Source of the DNA: Amaurobius ferox
Taxonomy: Eukaryota > Arthropoda > Arachnida > Araneae > Amaurobiidae
Direction of reading: 5' to 3'
Assembly: GCA_951213105.1 (NCBI GenBank)
Contig: OX578134.1
Location: forward strand, 142,041,450-142,105,449
Length of the DNA: 64,000 nt
Under the pieces are notes generated by a model. The model was not told the DNA's origin. It was given only the letters and a program-made list of their open reading frames with translations, and made no database searches. Every line of letters begins with the position of its first letter. The first letter of the stretch is position 1. Made by a program: the position numbers and the translations under genes. Below are positions 55,926-64,000 of the stretch, one piece after another.

Positions 55926-56237
55926 CGCTTTCTTACAATAATGCGTGTAAGGGCATGGAGAATATTTTATATTACACTAGTGGCTAGAACAAACCCCAAT
56001 CTTACTTGTACTGCCATACTGGCTGATGAAGCATGGAAAGTTTGGTATACCAAAGTACATAAGACAAAAAATTACCCTGAAAACCTACCTACCATAAGGG
56101 AAAATGTGAGATGGGTAGCTCAGTTGGAAGGGGTTTTAGCACGTAAAAATAGAACCAGGCCCTATGGCATTGTGGAAAGGATGGAAAGATTAGTTGATCT
56201 TATAGAAGGATGCCATCTTGCGCGGGCAGATAATTAA
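55921..56237 (+). pseudogene. IS4-family transposase, C-terminal remnant
   Basis: The frame from about 55930 reads RVRAWRIFYITLVARTNPNL, then CTAILADEAWKVWYTKVHKT, ENVRWVAQLEGVLARKNR and MERLVDLIEG before its stop. This is the end of a bacterial IS4-type DDE transposase. The 'WRI.YLT...R..P...C..l....W..ly...hk', 'vRWiAqLGGFLgRK' and 'RG..RL.dl' blocks come in the right order and spacing; the usual G before FL is replaced by V here. The catalytic DDE part lies upstream in the family and is missing. It is transcribed opposite to the SSF gene, and probably landed in or beside it while still in the bacterium. Confidence 0.8.
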
Positions 56238-56339
56238 GGGTAATAGTAAAGTTTTGAAGACGAGGGGGCATAACTTACACAAAATTTCTGACACACCCGA
56301 AATACCAAAACCTGATTCTGGGAGATTTTTACATAGAAC
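56238..56339. other. Junction segment between IS4 remnant and host repeat D
   Basis: About 100 bp that I cannot assign to either the bacterial block or repeat D. The right junction lies somewhere in 56238-56370. Confidence 0.4.
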
Positions 56340-56670
56340 GACTTATAGATGCGTCGACAATCCCTGATCTTAGAAACTCGAAACTTGGATAAAGTTTAAA
56401 GAGAGCCATTTCAAAGCTACCCACAATATTTCATGAAATTCAGTTGAGCCGTGCTCCCGTGATGTTGCGACAAACGAAAGTTTCGTTTTTACTAATATCT
56501 CGAGAACTACTGGTCGTAGAAACTCGAAACATAGACGAAATTTTAAGTGGGGTTATTTTAAGGCTACCCACAAATTTTAATCAAATTCGGTACAGCCATT
56601 CTCTCGTGATGATGGTACAAACAAACAGACATACACACAGATAGACACATTTTCAATTTTATTTATATAG
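56340..56670 (+). repeat. Repeat family D copy 2, right part
   Basis: It contains 'cttagaaactcgaaacttggat', 'atttcaaagctacccacaatatttcat.aaattc', 'gtgatgttgcgacaaacgaaagttt' and 'tagaaactcgaaacatagac', matching 53110-53370 in order. It continues the family D copy that stops at 53884. Confidence 0.6.
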
Positions 56671-56694
56671 ATTTCTTATTTAAATTAAAATTAT

Positions 56695-57290
56695 TTACAT
56701 GTTATTGTATTATTATACAGTGCCATTGAACTGGTGTATGTATTTTGATGTTTATTGTTTATTGTTAATTCCGATACAAATATTTCCATCCTTATACGTC
56801 GGGCCATGTGCATAATTTCTGTAATAAAATTTACAATTGTGCGAACAGAAACGCAGAATTTTAATATTTCCGAACCAGATATGGCCTTTGAGACCGTACA
56901 TAGTTTCGGAAATACTTTTCATTTTATTTTATTGTATTTTGATGTGGTATTCTCACAATTTTCCTGGGTGCCAGTAACGGCCTAGCTTCTTTTATCGATT
57001 TATCACTTTGAATCTATTCAGCACATTCACTATTCATGCACTTACGCCATGTACGTTAATACGTGGAACAAGGGGTTTATTACCTGTATTACCTATATGA
57101 TTTTTCTTCAATTTTAAATTTTAATCTCTTTATTTGGAGAAGTTACAGACTTAACTAATGTCATGGCTTTCTCAGTATGATATCGATATGTTAATTTCAA
57201 ATGCTTACCTTATATATGGAACAGGGAACAAGGGGTATTTAGTACCAGTTTAATACCTGTTTTATATATAAAGGAAATATTCTCAAGGCA
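56695..57290 (+). repeat. Dispersed repeat family C copy 2
   Basis: This is collinear with 31685-32345: 'catgtgcataatttctgtaataaaattt', 'acagaaacg', 'ggaacaaggggttta', 'acctgtattacctatatgattttt'. Confidence 0.65.
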
Positions 57291-58019
57291 TCCATTGGGT
57301 CAATTTTGTTTCTATATGTTTGTTCTCTTCATACAACTTTCAATAAGGGATAAGTCACAGGCAATTAAAGTATACAAGTAATTGCATTTTTTACAATACA
57401 TACTTTTTATTAGTTAAAATACTTATTTAACTTTTGTTATGTTCATAAAACTGGTAAAATAAAAATTTTGTAAGAGAAAGTCGAACAGGAAGTAAGAAGT
57501 ACAATATGGCGTAATGTTTAATTTCATGTATACAAAATATTGTTCAAAGTTTTCAAGTTGTAAAGAGAAAGAGAGGGTATACGATTTAATAGTGGATTTG
57601 AAACAAGTTTTGCCACTTATATTGTAAACAACAAAGAACTTCCTCAAAACTTTCGAAATAACAACGATACAAAAGAAAGATTGTATTTTCTACTTTTATG
57701 CATTCAGAAAAGTTTCGGATTGTCTTCTAGTATCAGAAAGGCAATTGTCAAGCCCATAAGCCTTTTCGTCGGAACGTGATTATGGTCTCTGTATATTATG
57801 ATATTGTCTTGAAACAATGTAGAATTTCTTTATTTTCCTTATTCTACAAAACTAAGGAATAAAATGAAAATCTACCTCCCGAAACATGAGGCTCTCCTGC
57901 AAATGTTTATGTATATAAACTATTTCGTTTAGTATTTGCATGATGACTCTCTTTAAGTTATACACGATACAATAAATACATCTTAGTACAATCTGTCGAA
58001 CTCCATAAGCAGTATATAT
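57291..58019. other. Unassigned AT-rich DNA
   Basis: No gene or repeat is recognised. Confidence 0.4.
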
Positions 58020-58285
58020 ACTATATTGCATTACTTCTGTAATGCAATTTACAGTCGTGTACACAGAAACGTACAATCAGCATTAGTGAACCAGGTATGG
58101 CCCTTGATAACATACATGGTTTCGGAAATGCTTTTCACTTTTAGCAATGTTTTCATTTTAAAAAAAAATATGTTTTGCAACTGTTCATCTTATATCGTAT
58201 ACACTATTCTTGCTTTACATCATGCATGTTTATACGGGGAACAAGGCGATTAGTACCTTCAGTACCTGTATTACATATATGATTT
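58020..58285 (+). repeat. Dispersed repeat family C copy 3 (partial)
   Basis: It shares 'acttctgtaatgcaattt', 'cacagaaacgt', 'acatggtttcggaaatgcttttcact', 'ggaacaaggcg.ttagtacc' and 'tgtattacatatatgattta' with copies 1 and 2. Confidence 0.6.
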
Positions 58286-58341
58286 ACAACATAAAATAAA
58301 ACATTTAATCTGAGGTTGTAGTTAAAGGATATATTAACTAA

Positions 58342-58344
<3 letters not shown>

Positions 58345-58385
<41 letters not shown>

Positions 58386-58404
58386 GGTATTTCAAAGGAT
58401 TAAA

Positions 58405-58439
<35 letters not shown>
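58345..58439. repeat. Two (TA)n tracts separated by a 26-bp spacer
   Basis: TA tracts at 58345-58381 and 58408-58439. Each is followed by 'catggtatttcaaa', so the TA tract plus flank is itself duplicated in tandem, with 'ggattaaaggatata' between. Confidence 0.9.
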
Positions 58440-58442
<3 letters not shown>

Positions 58443-58689
58443 GGTATTTCAAAACTAATGGAACAGACTTTAAGGGGTGATAGAACAGGTCTGAACAAAT
58501 ATTTTTCATCATAGAATACATGGTCGCTGGTTAAGCTGTTAGGAGTTAGAGGGTACTTTCCATTTCCCCAGATACATTGTCCTTCGAAACACAAATACAT
58601 ATAAAAGCGGTGGCTTTAGCATGCACCGTCATTAGCGACTTGAAAACGCCTTTGTGGCACAAACACATGAACCACACCATAGAATGGGG

Positions 58690-58935
58690 TACACCTGTGG
58701 TATCAGGACGATCTTCTATATGACATAGAATCTCTTCTGACGTGTACGACGCTGTGACACTTGTTCTTCGGCCTATACCATGCATAGCGGCAATGCCGGT
58801 TCCTCTTTCGGCCTGGCGGTGCAAGCTATAAAACATTCTGTGATCCGCCACACGCCTGTTGCGAAAGCGCTGTAGTAAATCCGGTTTTTCGGCTTCCCTT
58901 CCATTACCATTGACGATGCCGTAGAAGAAATGCAT
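58690..58935 (-). pseudogene. Mariner-like transposase, N-terminal HTH piece
   Basis: The frame begins MHFFYGIVNGNGREAEKP, continues QRFRNRRVADHRMFYSLHRQ, then RRTSVTASYTSEEILCHIED and TTGVPHSMVW. This matches the N-terminal helix-turn-helix domain commonly found on such transposases ('...YG.a.gNgreA.rlY.erFPnRr.P....f..l...L.etG'). It lies downstream of the C-terminal piece on the same strand, the reverse of gene order. After about residue 85 the frame no longer matches and enters an inverted repeat. Confidence 0.7.
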
Positions 58936-59002
58936 TCCTTAATCGTATGCTAATCCAAGTCGCTAATGACGGGACATGCGAAAACTGCAGCTTTTAAATG
59001 TC

Positions 59003-59270
59003 TCAAAGTAGATGCTCAAAGTGAAGGCTAATGGTGCCGTTGCACAGTTCATACCTGCGAATGGACAACTGATGCACCCTCTCGAAGACACCTGCTGTTG
59101 TGTTTATCCTGTCCGCTGCAACAGCGATTCTGGCGACGATATTTTCTACGGAGTCCAAAGGCGTCTCGTGCACCAATAATTTTATGTACCCCCAGAAGAA
59201 GTCCAGTAGGTTGAGGTCCGGTGATCGTGGCGTCCAAGCCACATGTCCACTACGTACAATCAGCCAATCA
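59003..59270 (-). pseudogene. Mariner-like transposase, C-terminal piece
   Basis: The minus-strand frame reads VRSGHVAWTPRSPDLNLLDF, then FWGYIKLLVHETPLDSVENI, RVHQLSIRRYELC and HFEHLL before its stop. These are the standard last ~90 residues of a large invertebrate mariner-like group ('W P.RSPDLtplDFFlWGylK..vy..p', ending 'R....C....G.HFEHLL'). The PDL...D segment holds the expected site of the last acidic catalytic residue. Upstream coding cannot be followed beyond about 59280. It is a dead fragment of a TA-targeting cut-and-paste transposase. Confidence 0.8.
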
Positions 59271-59532
59271 ACTACAACTGTCGTTGCTGTTTCTTGTCAC
59301 AGGAAATTCGCACACAGTACATGGTTGACGGTGATGTTCTGAAGATGTGATACTTCTCCGACACGAGCAGCTATGTCGTCCGAAGTGGCGACTTGTGTTT
59401 GTTGGACGTGTTTCGAAGTTACTCTTTTCTGATATTCAGATGGAATGCGACCCTAGGTTCCCTAGTAAATATTGTACGTCCTGATGGGTACTATCACCCC
59501 TCTTTTTTTTGTCAAAACAGTTTACGAACACC

Positions 59533-59534
<2 letters not shown>

Positions 59535-59578
<44 letters not shown>
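59535..59578. repeat. (TA)n microsatellite at the transposon/Penelope border
   Basis: About 22 TA units join the right end of the mariner-like relic to the 3' end of the Penelope-like element. Confidence 0.95.
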
Positions 59579-59584
<6 letters not shown>

Positions 59585-59889
59585 TGAAATATACAAATTG
59601 GAAAATACATGTAAAAAGGAAGGAAGGCTCGGCAAAAAGCTTACATTATGGCGGTAAGGGGTTGTGACTTTACTCCCCAGTTCAGCGAGCTCGTCAAAAA
59701 CGCCGCGGCATTTTCACTCCTGGTCGCCAGCCCTGGCCCAAGCCAACCTCCGGAGTGACTTTGAAATCATCACGAGACCTGGATAGAGAAGTGCGCGAGA
59801 GTCATATCACCTCAAATAAAGCCAACTGAATTGCCGACTCAAATGAAATGAAGTGCCAGCTGCGGTCCTGTGATCACAGTGCGGTCCTG
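59579..59889 (-). other. Penelope-like element 3' UTR
   Basis: This is GC-richer than the surroundings. It contains a perfect 12-bp palindrome CTGTGATCACAG near 59868 between two direct GCGGTCCTGT copies. The same sequence occurs at 63393-63702 with only a few substitutions. I saw no complete hammerhead ribozyme. Confidence 0.7.
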
Positions 59890-62640
59890 TCATAAGGAGG
59901 GTTCGATGATTTTGTCTCTAATTGAACTCAAAAAAGACTTAAGTCTTACAGCATATGCAAAATTGGTTCTGTATAAATTATCAATATTTTTACGCATAAA
60001 GGAAATTGGATATTTATTAAAAAATGCTTGTTTTAAAAATTCTTGATCAAATTTGATACGTAAATGTTCCTCTTTGATAGTTCTTTTTATTCTGATTAAA
60101 CCACCCAAGAATACATTGCGAAACACATTCAAATGTATGTTGGAGTTCCAATGTATAATTCCAATAATGGGTAGTTTAAATTGTTTTTTTTTATCATAGA
60201 TGGTGAAGATGAGAGGGATTTGACAATAGTTGATATTCAAATCCAAAAATTCGACCTCGTTGTTATTTCTAAGAGGGTTTTCCTTCAAGATTAGGTTAGG
60301 TGGATAAAAATCAAAGTTCATTGTGTAGTTTTCATTCTCATATCCAATAATTACGTCATCCACATAACGTAGGTATATGATTTCGTTGTTTATATGTTAT
60401 CTTCTTTCATAAAAACTAAGATATATATCAGCCAATATGGAAGAACATCCCCCCCCCATGGGGATGCCCTTAATTTGCTGATAAATAGATAATCCGTTGT
60501 AAAGGTAATTTTCTTTAATAACTATTTTGATTATAGACTTGAATTTATTGAACTCCAGACTCCTTTTTAAGTCATATTCTTCAAACAAGCTGTAAAGTAT
60601 ATTTGTCATGTCATCAAGATCTTTAGTATTAAAAAGTTCCTGGAAATCATAAGTTCTTAAGTGCAAAGGATGTTTATGATCTTTCAATATATTGATCACT
60701 TGTAGACTGTTTTTTATAATATAGCTTCCTTGATTATTAAGTTTCAGCAAAATAGGTTGTAAAAGCTTTATTAACATATTATTGGCTTTCGTGAGATAGG
60801 TATTGCATCCAACAGTAACTGGTCTGAAAGTAATAGGACTTTTATGAAGTTTCGGAATATTAACCAGATACGGATACTTGATAATTCCTGTATATTTGTT
60901 ACCAGTTAATAAATACAATGCTTTGATTTTATTTGAGATTTCCTTAAGGGAGAGGTTAATTTTACTGTAAAGAACTTCATTTTCATATTTTTCTTTCAAT
61001 ATGTTAATGTAAAATAGCTTACATGTAAATGCGTAGTTACTTGATGCCTTGTCAATATATGTAATTATAAATTGATTTTGAATGGTCTTCAGAAGATGGA
61101 AGTTTATTTTACATTGGTCAGGAGGTTGGTAAAGTCTTTTATAATAGTACTTGAAGTCCTTGCACATCTCAGATCGCCATTGATGGAATGCCATATCTGG
61201 CAGACTGTATTGAATGGAAAGTTTATAAATGAATCGATCAATGTCTTCTCGAAAAGCCTCAAACGGATCTCCATGATACGGATTTCTATATTTAGTACCT
61301 AGTTTGAAAGCTTGAATTAATGTGGTATCTACTAGAACTCTGCAATCACCTGTTACTACATGTCCCAATATGGGATCGGAATAAGGATTGTTTCTGCATT
61401 TGCATTCTGTTAAATATGATAGATGTAGATTCTGACTTAAAATATTATAGTTGAATGCTTTTCTTCTTAAAGGAATGACATAACGATAAGAAGTTCTGAT
61501 TTTCAAGTTGCTTCTTGGAAGGGTATCTTGATGTTCTTTTAAAATATGTCGAAATGGAATAAGATTAAAAGTTTTGTTCTGGAAAAGGAGATTTAAATAA
61601 GTTGAGTGTGTAACATTATCCTCTTCTTCATTCTGTAATTTGATATTAAGGAAGTTAAAACGTTTTTTAAGCCAATCGCTAGTAGTAGCCAAATTCAGTT
61701 TCTGAAACAAGTTTGTTTCTTTCGTTTTCCAGACTGTTAGTTGCTTTATCCAAGTTTTCCAAATGTTAAGCATGAATTTTTTTCGTATAGACAGAATATA
61801 TGTACGTATAATATCAGGTTTATGATCAGCATATCCATATACATCCCGTATAAAACTCCGAAAGGATTCCATGATAAAGTCCAAATTTTGTTTTTTCTTG
61901 TTTTTACTTCTGTACCATCTTTTGCGTATTTTTAAGGAACTATAATTGATACTGAAGTTTTGCAGAGAGTGGTAATAGTCATTATAATAAAGCTTATTAA
62001 ATAAAACAGAGTTAAGCCCATAAGGGTAGATGGTATTTCTTTGCAGAATGTGGATATTTTCCCACCATAAACGATGTTGAGTTTTAATAACAAAGTCGAT
62101 AATTGAAACTGTAATGTTATTGAAAGAGTGATCTTGGAAATGTGTATAGAGCAAATGGCATTCTTGATTGTTTCTGAGATTTTTCTTTATGTGATTACGA
62201 TGCAGGTTTATACGGATGTTTAAAGGATTTTTAGTCTGTCCAATATAGCACTTCGCACAAGAATTACATTTTATCAAATAGATGCATTGGAAAGCCTTGC
62301 AGAAAAGTCGATGTTTAGTAGATTGACTAATGATGTCTGAATCTGCACTAGGGCAGAGCATACATCGTTTGGATTTACACTTTTGAAATTTGAATGATTT
62401 CATATTACGAAAATTACTTCTATACTCTGCATCATCAATATGAGTCAAAATTTTATTATAATTATGAGGTTCAGCTGGTATATCGTGACAAATACTTAGA
62501 TCAATAGATTTTACACTTTTTTGTTGTATATCACTCTTTGCTAACGGTCGAAAATATTTTGTGATTGAAGTTTTGTTTAAATCTTTTGCAGGTAGCATGC
62601 TGTCGATCTCACGGATACCTGATACCGTGATACCGGGCAA
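59890..62640 (-). pseudogene. GIY-YIG endonuclease + reverse transcriptase of a Naiad-type Penelope-like element, one in-frame stop
   Basis: ATG is at 62640. A TAA at 60397-60399 splits the frame into 747 codons and a C-terminal part of 168 codons. Both parts are in the same frame with no indel. The N-terminal GIY-YIG domain (about residues 119-210) has CIYLIKC, CYIG at 131-134, R143 and E194 (LWWENIHI), preceded by CMLC at 93-96. A GHVVTGD block lies at 426-432. The RT shows YIDKASSNYAF (528-538), FRPVTVG (605-611), motif A TYDFQELF (D665), motif B QIKGIPMGGG (722-731), motif C LRYVDDV just after the stop, and FLDLNI further on. N-terminal GIY-YIG distinguishes Naiad/Chlamys elements from canonical Penelope. 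The stop is TAA, so it is not a selenocysteine codon. It removes the catalytic YVDD unless read through. Confidence 0.85.
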
Positions 62641-63392
62641 TTTAAGGATATAAAAATATACCTTAAATGTTTGCCAGTCGCTATCTCATTATATTATGTA
62701 TCATCATAAATTTGTTATAGTTTATACTCTTATATAGAGTGAATAGTATAAAGTTAACCCACTCAAAAATAGCCACTGTACCATCAGCTTAAATAAAGCG
62801 TTTAGACCATGCCCTCACAAAGTCATTTCAATACTCAATCCAAATCAGAAAATGTATATGTAACATCCGTAGAAATAGAAGAGATATACTTTTTTAACAA
62901 TATCTTATAATTTTTATATAGATTTTATGTAGATTATATTTTGTTTTTTCTTTTGTTCAAATGAAGATTTGCACAAGAAATACTCATTATACAACAGTTA
63001 TACAAGACATATAAATACGATAAACTAAAAACATATATAGATATACCAGGCTGGGAAATAAACACGGGGATTCATGACATCCTCTGCCGCAACAAAACTC
63101 AAGTACCCAAATCACCATCGCACGCGATATTTCATCACACGGAAGGCCAACTCCAACACGCCAGCGGCCCGAGATGTAACCCACGGAATATATATTCCGT
63201 GGGTTACATCCCATTGAAACGAGGAAGAGGGGTTATATTAGAAATGTGTAGATGTAATTAGCGCATTGCAGCTGGATTACATTACTCAAAATATAAAATA
63301 TAAATATATAGAAATTGAAAAATCGGAAATAAAAATGTTTTAGTAACTTTTGCGCAAGGCAGCATGAGGGTACCAAACACTATATATATAGA
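62641..63392 (-). other. 5' leader of the Penelope-like element and junction with the upstream copy
   Basis: About 750 bp lie between the ATG of the near-complete copy and the 3' end of the upstream copy. The DNA is AT-rich except for 63060-63215. The short minus-strand frame at 62987-63214 starts inside a palindrome and has no recognisable domain. Promoter or ribozyme signals would be expected here but are not identified. Confidence 0.5.
63173..63210. repeat. Perfect 38-bp palindrome
   Basis: GATGTAACCCACGGAATAT (63173-63191) is followed directly by its exact reverse complement (63192-63210), with no spacer and no mismatch. It lies in the leader region of the Penelope-like element. Confidence 0.97.
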
Positions 63393-64000
63393 AAAATTGA
63401 AATATACAAATTGAAAAATACATGTAAAAAGGAAGGAAGGCTCGGCAAAAAGCTTACATTATGGCGGTAAGGGGTTGTGACCTTACTCCCCAGTTCAACG
63501 AGCTCGTCAAAAACGCCGCGGCATTTTCACTCCTGGTCGCCAGCCCTGGCCCAAGCCAACCTCCGGAGTGACTTTGAAATCATCACGAGACCTGGATAGA
63601 GAAGTGCACGAGAGTCATATCACCTCAAATAAAGCCAACTGAATTGCCGACTCAAATGAAATGAAGTGCCAGCTGCGGTCCTGTGATCACAGTGCGGTCC
63701 TGTCATAAGGAGGGTTCGATGATTTTGTCTCTAATTGAACTCAAAAAAGACTTAAGTCTTACAGCATATGCAAAATTGGTTCTGTATAAATTATCAATAT
63801 TTTTACGCATAAAGGAAATTGGATATTTATTAAAAAATGCTTGTTTTAAAAATTCTTGATCAAATTTGATACGTAAATGTTCCTCTTTGATAGTTCTTTT
63901 TATTCTGATTAAACCACCCAAGAATACATTGCGAAACACATTCAAATGTATGTTGGAGTTCCAATGTATAATTCCAATAATGGGTAGTTTAAATTGTTTT
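63393..64000 (-). mobile_element. Second Penelope-like copy (3' part), cut by window end
   Basis: It repeats 59579-60187 with very few differences (for example 'gactttactcc' against 'gaccttactcc', and 'agtgcgcgag' against 'agtgcacgag'). It includes the last ~99 codons of the RT frame (stop at 63703), intact as far as visible. It lies upstream of the near-complete copy in the same orientation, so the pair is head-to-tail. The near identity points to a recent duplication or insertion. Confidence 0.88.

Larger units (their letters stand above)
58443..59537 (-). mobile_element. Rearranged mariner-like DNA transposon between (TA)n tracts
   Basis: The right end read inward is TACAGGGTGTTCG...'agaggggtgatagtac'. 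The left end is TACATGGTATTTC...'taaggggtgatagaac', a weak inverted pair. Both ends abut (TA)n tracts, consistent with the TA target preference of the superfamily. Two transposase pieces sit inside in non-collinear order. A second internal inverted repeat, 'gcatg..ccgtcattagcgacttg', brackets 58618-58980. Confidence 0.6.
59579..63385 (-). mobile_element. Penelope-like retroelement of Naiad type, near-complete copy
   Basis: On the minus strand the order is: a 5' leader of about 0.75 kb (with a 38-bp palindrome), a 916-codon frame broken by one stop, and a 3' UTR of about 310 bp ending at (TA)n. The 3' part is repeated almost identically from 63393 onward, an offset of 3813 bp, so two copies stand head-to-tail. 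Tandem, partly truncated copies are typical of Penelope-like elements. The exact 5' boundary is not visible because it runs into the upstream copy's 3' end. Confidence 0.8.

Noticed and set aside
59690..59800. Hammerhead ribozyme in the Penelope 3' UTR
   Set aside because: The minus strand has CGTGATGATTTC, which lacks the essential C of CTGANGA, and no properly placed GAAA and stem follow.
60397..60399. Recoded stop (selenocysteine) in the Naiad-type ORF
   Set aside because: The codon is TAA, not TGA, and no SECIS-like element was looked for or seen.
62987..63214. 75-codon frame upstream of the Penelope-like ORF
   Set aside because: It begins inside the 38-bp palindrome and has no domain. 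Read as protein, its start is just the palindrome sequence.

Overview
The window looks like intergenic or intronic DNA of an AT-rich invertebrate genome. The signs are tRNA-derived SINEs with target-site duplications, Tc1/mariner-type transposase remnants, a Penelope-like retroelement, a solo LTR, long (TA)n microsatellites and dispersed repeats with (TCTG)n or (CAGA)n cores. I found no intact host protein-coding gene, tRNA or rRNA. An arthropod host, possibly an arachnid, would fit the transposon mix and the symbiont-like bacterial insert described below, but the sequence alone does not settle this; a mollusc is also possible.

Layout. 1-13.8 kb holds a full SINE with 15-bp TSDs, diverged (TCTG)-type dispersed repeats, a three-module hairpin array at 6.7 kb, and a tandem pair of a helentron-like non-autonomous element at 10.7-11.6 kb. 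13.8-23.5 kb is mostly unassigned AT-rich DNA with one SINE and a solo-LTR candidate. 23.5-34.4 kb is dominated by tandem repeats: three ~1.45-kb units, a 210-bp satellite and a foldback element with hammerhead-like motifs. 36.5-37.4 kb is a mariner-like relic carrying two more hairpin-module arrays. 41.9-43.5 kb is a second tandem pair of the helentron-like element. 46.3-49.8 kb has long (TA)n tracts around a dead Tc1-like element.

53.9-56.3 kb is bacterial in character. It holds a piece of IS3-family OrfA, a frameshifted Na+/solute symporter (SSF) gene, an unidentified fragment and the C-terminus of an IS4-family transposase. Copies of one host repeat lie on both sides of it, which suggests transfer from a symbiont into host DNA.

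58.4-64.0 kb has a rearranged mariner-like relic, then a nearly complete Penelope-like element of the Naiad type. Its GIY-YIG endonuclease is N-terminal to the reverse transcriptase, and one in-frame TAA lies just before the YVDD motif. A second, nearly identical copy begins head-to-tail upstream of it and runs off the window.

The most unusual signal is a set of 42-70-bp hairpin modules, which are the 3' domain of the main SINE family. They sit singly or as 2-3 different variants in a row, each separated by another exact 13-15-bp copy of the local target sequence. The hairpin stems differ between modules but keep their pairing.
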